From an uncultured Hyphomicrobiales bacterium (GTDB lineage Bacteria > Pseudomonadota > Alphaproteobacteria > Rhizobiales > Beijerinckiaceae): a stretch of 5,597 nucleotides of DNA. The translations under genes and the position numbers were made by a program. The stretch covers positions 1 to 5,597 of the forward strand of contig CAIWVR010000268.1 in assembly GCA_903916165.1 (NCBI GenBank), written 5' to 3'. Positions 1 to 4,806 of this stretch are shown here, one piece after another. The notes beneath the pieces are model-generated. The model was not told where the DNA came from. It worked only from the letters and a program-made list of their open reading frames with translations, and ran no database searches. The first letter of the stretch is position 1; each line of letters starts with the position of its first letter.

Positions 1-91
1 GATCGAGGTCGAGACCCCGCAGCGCGGTGACGCCGTTGGCAAATGTCTGCCCGACGCCTTGCAGGCTGACCAGCGGCGAAGAGGCACTCAC
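1..91 (-). CDS. ABC transporter ATP-binding protein, NitT/TauT type (N-terminal fragment)
   Basis: Only the first 30 codons are inside the window; the gene continues past position 1. Starting at a GTG (91 to 89), the product begins VSASSPLVSLQGVGQTFANG and continues VTALRGLDLD. This is the usual opening of ABC ATPases: a short lead-in, the first strand with the aromatic A-loop position, then 'G..AL..ldL' leading to the Walker A loop, which lies outside the window. The GTG overlaps the TGA of the substrate-binding protein gene as GTGA (91-88), so the two are probably translationally coupled in one importer operon. In NitT/TauT importers (SsuABC/TauABC type) this subunit sits on the cytoplasmic face and powers uptake. 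The family call rests mostly on the gene order, because no Walker motif can be seen here. Confidence 0.72.
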   Translation of the reverse strand, partial: MSASSPLVSLQGVGQTFANGVTALRGLDLD

Positions 92-1068
92 TTGCCGTCC
101 AGCCCCACGCGCTTGTTGACAAATTGCAGCGTGTAGGCGCGCCTGTAGTCAAGATTCGCTTTAAAAATACCCGTCTTTACCATCTTGTCGAAGAAGCTCT
201 TCTGGCGTTCGTCCGTCATGGCACCGATGCCCAACCGCAGGCTGTCGCCGGACTCGACGATGCCATATTCCTTCATCTTGGCAATCGAGAAGGCGATCTG
301 CTCATCCGTCATCTCGGGGTTGTCGCGCTTGATCAGCGCATTGGCTTTCGCATTGTCGCCGTTCATATAATTGCGCCAGCCGATGGCGGAGGCGTCGACG
401 AAGCGCTGCACGAGATCGGGCTTTTTCTGCACCAGATCGAGCCGGGTCTCGATGGTCGTCGAATAGGTGTCGAACCCATTGTCCGCGAGCAGGAAGACGT
501 TGGGCTTGAAGCCAGCCTGTTTCTCGATCACGAAAGGCTCGGCGGTCGCATAGCCCTGCTGCACCGACTGCTTGTTGGCGAGGAAGGGGCCGGGATTGTA
601 ATTATACGGGCGCACGTCCTGTTCGCGAAAACCATGCTCCATCGCAAACCACGGGAAACTCGCGGCGACGAAATCCTTGCCGAGGAAAATGGGTGCGCCG
701 GCAAGCGACTTGAACGTGTCGTGCCCGACGCCCGGATGGGCGATGAAGACCTGGGGGTCTTTCTGGAAGGCGGCGGCGACGACGAGCGTCGGCACGTTCT
801 GCTCAACCGCCGAAAAGGCCTGGATCATGTTGCCGCCCATGGCGAATTCGATGCGGCCGGTGGGCAGCAGCAGGCGATTGTTGGCCTGCGGCCCGCCCTG
901 CACGATCTCGACCTCGAGCCCGTAGCGCGCATAGGTGCCATCGGCCACCGCTTGGTAGAAGCCGCCGTGCTCGGGTTGCGCCAGCCAGTTGGTGCCGAAG
1001 CGCACCTTGTCAGCGGCCAGCGCCGGAGCGGCGGCGAACGCCACAGTCAAAACGATTGCAATCTTCAT
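88..1068 (-). CDS. ABC transporter periplasmic substrate-binding protein (NMT1/THI5-like, NitT/TauT family)
   Basis: The product is 326 residues. It starts MKIAIVLTVAFAAAPALA, a classic Sec signal peptide with a lysine, a hydrophobic core and an ALA cleavage site near residue 18. The mature part opens DKVRFGTNWLAQPEHGGFYQ and continues with a 'GTYARYGLEVEI..GG' stretch, the pattern of NMT1/SsuA-like binding proteins in which the ligand lies between two periplasmic lobes. The ligand cannot be read from sequence; relatives bind sulfonates, nitrate, pyrimidine precursors, riboflavin or aromatic compounds. The reading frame stays open upstream to 1443, but the signal peptide marks the true start, which has a GGGGGTG purine-rich stretch just before it. 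The ATPase gene overlaps its stop codon. A creatininase-family gene is divergent, 232 bases away across a spacer holding a palindromic repeat. The family is secure and the substrate is unknown. Confidence 0.9.
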   Translation of the reverse strand: MKIAIVLTVAFAAAPALAADKVRFGTNWLAQPEHGGFYQAVADGTYARYGLEVEIVQGGPQANNRLLLPTGRIEFAMGGNMIQAFSAVEQNVPTLVVAAAFQKDPQVFIAHPGVGHDTFKSLAGAPIFLGKDFVAASFPWFAMEHGFREQDVRPYNYNPGPFLANKQSVQQGYATAEPFVIEKQAGFKPNVFLLADNGFDTYSTTIETRLDLVQKKPDLVQRFVDASAIGWRNYMNGDNAKANALIKRDNPEMTDEQIAFSIAKMKEYGIVESGDSLRLGIGAMTDERQKSFFDKMVKTGIFKANLDYRRAYTLQFVNKRVGLDGK

Positions 1069-1139
1069 GAGCACCCCCAAACCATTCAAGTAGAGCTTGG
1101 CGCGGCAAAGTCCACGGATCAAGCGCCGAAGCCTACCTT

Positions 1140-1236
1140 TCGTCATTGCGAGGAGCGTGAGCTCCGCGGCAATCCATCTGGCGGCAGCCACCCGAAGATG
1201 GATTGCCACGTCGCCTTCGGCTCCTCGCAATGACGA
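1140..1236. repeat. 97-bp palindromic intergenic repeat (cruciform type)
   Basis: A perfect 16-base inverted repeat bounds the element: TCGTCATTGCGAGGAG at 1140-1155 and its complement at 1221-1236. A second perfect 12-base pair lies inside (GGCAATCCATCT at 1168-1179, complement at 1196-1207) around a 16-base loop. Each unpaired segment between the two stems holds a small hairpin: GGAGC-GTGA-GCTCC at 1152-1165 and GCC-TTC-GGC at 1213-1221. The element can therefore fold as a four-way cruciform. Sequences starting CGTCATTGCGAGGAG and containing GGCAATCCATC are, from memory, highly repeated between genes in Bradyrhizobium, Rhodopseudomonas, Nitrobacter and some Rickettsiales. It is non-coding here; the open frames through it are chance products. 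It lies 71 bases from the binding-protein start and 64 bases from the creatininase start, in the shared divergent regulatory region. Confidence 0.85.
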
Positions 1237-1285
1237 GCTGAGGGGACCCCTCTCCCTCATGGCGCGGCTTTGGTGTAGCTTGGCG

Positions 1286-1292
1286 GGTGGAG
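1286..1292 (+). promoter_or_regulatory. Ribosome binding site of the creatininase-family gene
   Basis: GGTGGAG lies 8 bases before the ATG at 1301. It decides the start: the frame is open back to 1097, but that upstream part runs through the palindromic repeat and has no protein-like character. Confidence 0.6.
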
Positions 1293-1300
1293 ACACCCCC

Positions 1301-2107
1301 ATGACGCACACGCATGTCTGGACCGAACTCGCCTGGACGGATTTCGAAACGCTCGACATGGAGCGGATGATCGCCATCCTGCCGCTGGCCGCAGTCGAGC
1401 AGCACGGACCGCACCTGCCGCTGGGTGTCGACACGTTCATCATGGAGGGCTATCTGGAGCGCGTCCTCGAGCGCCTGCCGCCGGGCGCGCCGGTGCTGGT
1501 CCTGCCGATCCAGACCATCGGCAAGTCGGACGAGCACACGGCTTATCCGGGCACGTTGACCCTGTCGGCCGAGACCGCCACGCGCGCCTGGATCGAGATC
1601 GGGGAGAGCGTGCAGCGCGCGGGCGTGCGCAAAATGGTGCTGCTCAATTCGCATGGCGGCAATGTCGCGATCATGGACCATGTCGCGCGCGACCTGCGCC
1701 GGCGGTTTGGCATGCTCGTCGTCATCTGCTCATGGACGCGGTTCGGCTATCCCGACGATCTGTTCACCGCGCCCGAGCGTGCGCATGGCATCCATGGCGG
1801 CGATATCGAGACGTCGCTGATGATGGAGTTTCGTCCCGACATGGTGCGCGTCGAGGAGCTGCGCGATTTTCCCAGCGCCAATGCCGACATGGAGCGCAGC
1901 TTCACCTGGCTGCGCGCCCATCACGGCGTCGGCTTCGGCTGGATGTCGCAGGACCTGTCGCCTGCCGGCGCGATGGGCGATGCGGGTGCCGCGACCCAGG
2001 AGAAGGGCGAGGCCTGCGCGGATTATGGCGCGACGGCCTTTCTCGAATTGCTGCAGGACATCGAGGCGTTCGACATGAACCGTCTCGCGGACGGGCCGCT
2101 CGACTGA
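1301..2107 (+). CDS. Creatininase-family amidohydrolase
   Basis: The product is 268 residues, the normal length for this family of cytoplasmic metal-dependent amidohydrolases (creatinine amidohydrolase, FAPy deformylase ArfB, mycofactocin MftE). Family motifs appear in order: PLAAVEQHGPHLPLGVDT at residues 28-45, where E33, H35 and D44 match the conserved metal ligands; a glycine-rich KSDEHTAYPGTL segment near 75-86; NSHGGN at 116-121, whose H118 is another expected ligand; and HGGDIETS at 165-172, the equivalent of the family 'HAGxxETS' signature. No key residue looks lost. NSHGGN is the form found in many non-creatininase members, so creatinine need not be the substrate. The gene is divergent from a NitT/TauT importer, which suggests hydrolysis of an imported amide or cyclic amide. 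It ends 3 bases before the stop codon of the convergent acetyltransferase gene. Family certain, substrate unknown. Confidence 0.9.
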   Translation: MTHTHVWTELAWTDFETLDMERMIAILPLAAVEQHGPHLPLGVDTFIMEGYLERVLERLPPGAPVLVLPIQTIGKSDEHTAYPGTLTLSAETATRAWIEIGESVQRAGVRKMVLLNSHGGNVAIMDHVARDLRRRFGMLVVICSWTRFGYPDDLFTAPERAHGIHGGDIETSLMMEFRPDMVRVEELRDFPSANADMERSFTWLRAHHGVGFGWMSQDLSPAGAMGDAGAATQEKGEACADYGATAFLELLQDIEAFDMNRLADGPLD

Positions 2108-2110
2108 GGC

Positions 2111-2563
2111 TCAGAGCTTCTTCTCGAAGCGCAGCGCCGCGCCGCCGTCCTCGTACCATTCGTCTTCGCGGCCCAGCATTGCGTAGCCGTTCTTTTCATA
2201 GAGCGCGATGGCGCGCGGATTGTCGGCGCGCACTTCAAGCGCGAATGACGTGCAATGGCGCGACGTCGCCGCTGACTCGCTTGCCTCCAACAGCGCGCGA
2301 CCGACACCGCGTCCGGCGCGCGCCTTGTCGACGGCGATGGAGTAAAGGCGCCCGATTTTAGAGCCTTTCCGGAAACCCACCAGCGCATAGCCTGTGATCT
2401 CGGCGCCCTCCTGCGCGACGATCATGGCGGCCGAGGGCACGCTCATGTAGCGGCGCAGGCTGGCGCGCGCCAGCTGGTCGGAGTCGAACACGCTCCATTC
2501 AATGGCTTCCACCGCGTCGAGATCGGCAAGACGCGCCATGCGGATCGATAGGTCCGCCGTCAT
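2111..2563 (-). CDS. GNAT-family N-acetyltransferase (RimI-like)
   Basis: The product is 150 residues, the usual size for a single-domain GNAT enzyme. The acetyl-CoA pyrophosphate loop (motif A) is RAGRGVG at residues 82-88, following the strand IGRLYSIAVD. The C-terminal half carries LEVRADNPRAIALYEKNGY at about 109-127, the hallmark of the RimI branch, which includes the ribosomal protein S18 N-acetyltransferase. Such enzymes transfer acetyl from acetyl-CoA to a protein N-terminus or small amine in the cytoplasm; the acceptor here is unknown, and many RimI-like proteins have unrelated targets. I start it at the ATG that overlaps the TGA of the upstream glucan gene as ATGA (2563-2560). An in-frame ATG 8 codons upstream at 2587 would lie inside that gene and is less likely. 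The overlap implies co-transcription and coupled translation with the glucan biosynthesis gene. Confidence 0.87.
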   Translation of the reverse strand: MTADLSIRMARLADLDAVEAIEWSVFDSDQLARASLRRYMSVPSAAMIVAQEGAEITGYALVGFRKGSKIGRLYSIAVDKARAGRGVGRALLEASESAATSRHCTSFALEVRADNPRAIALYEKNGYAMLGREDEWYEDGGAALRFEKKL

Positions 2564-4140
2564 TCGGCACGCCAGGGATAGGTCCATGTCTCGGTCAGCG
2601 CGCGCTGGCCCGCGCGCAGATAGCCGCGCAGGTCAGTGGTCGCGCCGGGTGCCAGCCGCACGTCGAAGGCGGCGCGGAAGCCCCCCGTCTGCGGATTGGG
2701 CACGACAAAGGCGCGCCGGATCTCGCCCGCCGTGGTCGAGGGCACAAATTCCACCAGTTCGGGCTGCGTCTGGAAATAGCGCAATTCGCCGCCGGCAAAA
2801 TCAATGATGAAGCGACGTGAGCCAGGCAGGATCGGTTCTTTGGAGCCCAGCGCGCGGGTTTGCGTCTGGTAAGTCGCAATGGCGCGTGCATTGGGCGACA
2901 GTCTGCGCATGTCGAGGCTGGACGTGAGCCGGTAGGCGAGCGACACGGGCTTGCCCGGTTCGACCGGTGCATTTGGCGTCCAGGCGACGGTGATGTTGTT
3001 GTCGATATCGTCGGCGGCCGGGTTTTCGATCAGCTCGATATGGCCCTCGCCCCAGCCCTCCTGCGGTTCGACCCAATAGCTCGGACGCAATTCGTAGGTG
3101 AGGTCAAGATCCTGATAATGCTCGAAATTGCGGTCGCGCTGGAGCAGGCCGAAGCCACGTGGATTGGTGTCCGCAAAGGTCGCGCGCGCCTGGCGCAGGG
3201 GATTGCGCAGCGGCCGCCACAGCCATTCGCCGCTTCCGCTGTTGATCAGCAGGCCGTCAGAATCGTGCAGTTCGGGCCGGAAGTCGCCGGTGAAGCGGCG
3301 GTCGTTCTCGCCATTGAGGAAAAGAGACGACAAGGGCGCGACGCCGATTTTGTGGATCGGGCGGCGCGGAAACAGGGTGAGGCTGACGTCGAGCACCGTA
3401 TCGACGCCCGGCACCAACTCGAAGCGATAGGCACCGGTGAGCGACTCGCCGTCGAGCAGTGCATAGAAGACGACGCGTTCGGAGCCGGGCTCGGGTGCCT
3501 CGATCCAGAACTCGAGGAAATGTGGCGTCTCCTCGCTCTCCGTTCCGGGGTTGATGACGATGCCCTGCGCCGACAGGCCATAGCGCTGGCCGCGTCCGAG
3601 CAGGCGGAAGGCATTGGCCCCGAGAAAGGCAATCGCCTCGTCATGAACCTTCGGGTCGTTCAGCGGATAATGCAGGCGAAAGCCCGCAAAGCCGACATTC
3701 ACCGGCAACGGCTTGTCGAGCTTCGTGCGGCCATAGTCGAACAGGCCCGGGGCATAGGGGATCGGGGTCGCGATGCCCTCGCGGATAATGTTGATGGTCA
3801 AAGGGCGGCGGTAGAGATGCCCGAGGTGGAAAGCCTGCAGGCGGAAATTGCCGCCGCTGTTGAGGAAAGCCCGTTCAGGCCGGAAGCGGATGTCCTTCCA
3901 GGCGTTGAAATCGAGCTTCTGGAGCGGATCGGGCAAATGGGGCGCGGGCGCGACGGGGGCGGCAGCGAGATCGCGGGCCCGCTTCACCACCTCGTCATAG
4001 CCGAATCTTGCTGGTTTCTGCTGCGGGTTCTGCGCCAGGGCTGACAGGGCGGCCGATAATGAGGCCGTCGCGGCCACAAGACTCATGTTGAACGCGCGGC
4101 GGGTCAAATCCGGCTTGGAGTGCGGCATATGTCGCGGCAT
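2560..4140 (-). CDS. opgD: Periplasmic glucan biosynthesis protein, OpgG/OpgD (MdoG/MdoD) family, Tat-exported
   Basis: The product is 526 residues, close to E. coli OpgG and OpgD. The N-terminus carries TRRAFNMS (R14-R15) followed by a weakly hydrophobic alanine-rich stretch ending ALSALA near residue 36: a twin-arginine signal, which in E. coli distinguishes OpgD from Sec-dependent OpgG. The mature protein begins in the usual way with RFGYDEVVKRARDLA. It retains the conserved HDSDGL (292-297), GEWLWRPL and SYWVEPQEGWGEG (354-366) motifs of the MdoG family. Family members process or shape osmoregulated periplasmic glucans; E. coli OpgD is reported to be a beta-1,2-glucanase (GH186). I chose ATG 4140, which has an AGG about 10 bases upstream; ATG 4128 is nearly as likely. 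The frame is open to 4341, but that extension precedes the signal peptide and is not protein-like. The OpgD/OpgG choice is uncertain, and no opgH is adjacent. Confidence 0.88.
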   Translation of the reverse strand: MPRHMPHSKPDLTRRAFNMSLVAATASLSAALSALAQNPQQKPARFGYDEVVKRARDLAAAPVAPAPHLPDPLQKLDFNAWKDIRFRPERAFLNSGGNFRLQAFHLGHLYRRPLTINIIREGIATPIPYAPGLFDYGRTKLDKPLPVNVGFAGFRLHYPLNDPKVHDEAIAFLGANAFRLLGRGQRYGLSAQGIVINPGTESEETPHFLEFWIEAPEPGSERVVFYALLDGESLTGAYRFELVPGVDTVLDVSLTLFPRRPIHKIGVAPLSSLFLNGENDRRFTGDFRPELHDSDGLLINSGSGEWLWRPLRNPLRQARATFADTNPRGFGLLQRDRNFEHYQDLDLTYELRPSYWVEPQEGWGEGHIELIENPAADDIDNNITVAWTPNAPVEPGKPVSLAYRLTSSLDMRRLSPNARAIATYQTQTRALGSKEPILPGSRRFIIDFAGGELRYFQTQPELVEFVPSTTAGEIRRAFVVPNPQTGGFRAAFDVRLAPGATTDLRGYLRAGQRALTETWTYPWRAE

Positions 4141-4461
4141 GGGTCGGCCTGGCTGGAGCGCCGGGACGGCGCGAACTGGGACGTAAAGCTCTTTTTGCAG
4201 AGCTGCAAGCGGCGTTTCCGGGGCAAAGTGCCGGTTTTTGGCGACGGTGTCGCCGGAACGAACAAAAAACTTTGCCGGGACACAAAAAACACTTGCGTGG
4301 GGGGGCGGAATCCATATGTTGCGCCTTGCCCAATTTCGCACGTGCCTGTGGTCGTGTGTCGGTTGGCGGGGATCCGGACAAGAGGCCGGTCACTCGTCAG
4401 TAAAAAACCGGCAGCCGGAGCGAACCGGCGAACCCCGCCAAACGGGGGACGCGACTTAAAG
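4141..4461. other. Non-coding spacer upstream of the glucan gene, with hairpins
   Basis: I find no believable gene in this stretch; the frames open across it have no recognisable protein character and no ribosome binding sites. It should hold the promoter and leader of the glucan gene (leftward) and the promoter of the decarboxylase leader (rightward), but I cannot pick a convincing -35/-10 pair on either strand. Local structure is plentiful: AGCTCT/AGAGCT at 4187-4204 with a 6-base loop; GGCGAC-GGT-GTCGCC at 4240-4254, enclosed by an 8-base inverted repeat (GGCAAAGT at 4222-4229 with ACTTTGCC at 4269-4276); and CCCCG/CGGGG at 4433-4447. A-rich tracts (ACAAAAAAC) recur at 4262-4270 and 4282-4290. 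Confidence 0.5.
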
Positions 4462-4573
4462 CAACGACGGACCGGGCTTTTTCGTCTCTGTCGGCCCTCC
4501 AAAGGTCGACGTACCGAAGAGGCTTGTCTTTCTTGCCGGGCGTGCGGAGCGGGAGCTCATCCCTTTCCAAACG

Positions 4574-4771
4574 ATGGCCACCATACCTTGGTTGAGCGGT
4601 TTTCCGCTTGTCCGGGGTAGACGTGTCCACGGCGCAGCACCCGATCGTCTGTCCCGCAGCTGAATGGTTCAGCGAGCGAACGCACGGTCACGGTTGGCGG
4701 GTCAACTGAATCTCGGCGTCTCCAACGCGCAGGGGCTCAAGCATCGCCTTCCACGAAGCCACATCGTTTAA
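4574..4771 (+). other. Two consecutive small ORFs inside the decarboxylase leader (putative leader peptides)
   Basis: An ATG at 4574 opens a 29-codon ORF ending TGA at 4661-4663. The very next codon is an ATG (4664) opening a 35-codon ORF in the same frame, ending TAA at 4769-4771, 35 bases before the decarboxylase ATG. Both encode basic peptides: the first has 5 arginines, and the second ends GLKHRLPRSHIV. Neither has a good Shine-Dalgarno sequence, and the second start codon lies in the GCTGAA/TTCAGC hairpin, so translation is doubtful. They are listed because E. coli speF is controlled by a translated arginine-rich leader peptide (SpeFL). They may equally be chance ORFs in a structured RNA. 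Confidence 0.2.
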
Positions 4772-4798
4772 GGCGCGAACACCGCGCCCTTCGAAGGG
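4745..4798 (+). promoter_or_regulatory. Competing stems covering the decarboxylase ribosome binding site
   Basis: Three stems share bases. Stem A is CGCCTT (4745-4750) with AAGGCG (4770-4775). Stem B is GGCGCG (4772-4777) with CGCGCC (4783-4788). Stem C is CCCT (4787-4790) with AGGG (4795-4798) around TCGA. A excludes B, and B largely excludes C. Stem C would hide the Shine-Dalgarno sequence GAAGGGA (4793-4799), which is 7 bases before the ATG at 4807. The layout resembles a translational expression platform. Confidence 0.45.
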
Positions 4799-4806
4799 AT
4801 GCCGCG

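Larger units (their letters stand above)
4462..4806 (+). promoter_or_regulatory. Structured 5' leader RNA of the decarboxylase, probable speF motif
   Basis: About 345 bases directly before the ornithine/lysine decarboxylase start are rich in stem-loops. Seen directly: GACC(4470-4473)/GGTC(4504-4507) with GGGC(4474-4477)/GCCC(4494-4497) inside; GGGA-GCTCA-TCCC at 4551-4563; a long imperfect hairpin at 4584-4619 (TACCTTGG pairing CCGGGGTA, one T-T mismatch, then TGAGCGG pairing CCGCTTG around TTTT); GCTGAA-TGG-TTCAGC at 4659-4673; GTTGG(4693-4697)/CCAAC(4722-4726); and competing stems near the gene start. Established knowledge: the speF RNA motif (Rfam speF) is a cis-regulatory element described upstream of speF-type ornithine decarboxylase genes in alphaproteobacteria, with no settled ligand to my knowledge. 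Assignment is by position, partner gene and structure, not by a covariance-model hit. The 5' boundary is a guess. Confidence 0.62.

Noticed and set aside
124..1233. Long open frame on the plus strand opposite the substrate-binding protein.
   Set aside because: It is a high-GC shadow of the real minus-strand gene, which has a signal peptide and family motifs; this frame has no recognisable domain and runs into the palindromic repeat.
1069..1443. Upstream extension of the substrate-binding protein frame.
   Set aside because: It crosses the intergenic repeat and the start of the creatininase gene, and would bury the signal peptide in the middle of the protein.
2860..4044. 394-codon plus-strand frame opposite the glucan gene.
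   Set aside because: It is a shadow; the minus strand encodes a complete MdoG-family protein with conserved motifs.
4313..4318. CATATG as a possible -10 box with CTTGCG at 4292-4297 as -35.
   Set aside because: The spacing is only 15 bases and both hexamers match alphaproteobacterial consensus poorly; not enough to call a promoter.
4141..4341. 67-codon N-terminal extension of the glucan protein from ATG 4341.
   Set aside because: It would put non-conserved sequence in front of a complete Tat signal peptide, and total length would exceed the family norm. The DNA is also full of inverted repeats and A/T tracts typical of a spacer.
4402..4429. Minus-strand GCCGG/CCGGC stem followed by TTTTTT, resembling an intrinsic terminator.
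   Set aside because: The nearest stem directly abutting the T-run is only 4 bp, the 5-bp stem is 6 bases away from it, and no minus-strand gene lies upstream in the window to be terminated.
4120..4620. 166-codon plus-strand frame across the spacer, plus a 73-codon one at 4238-4459.
   Set aside because: No ribosome binding site, no recognisable domain, arginine- and cysteine-rich composition typical of chance frames, and overlap with the structured leader.
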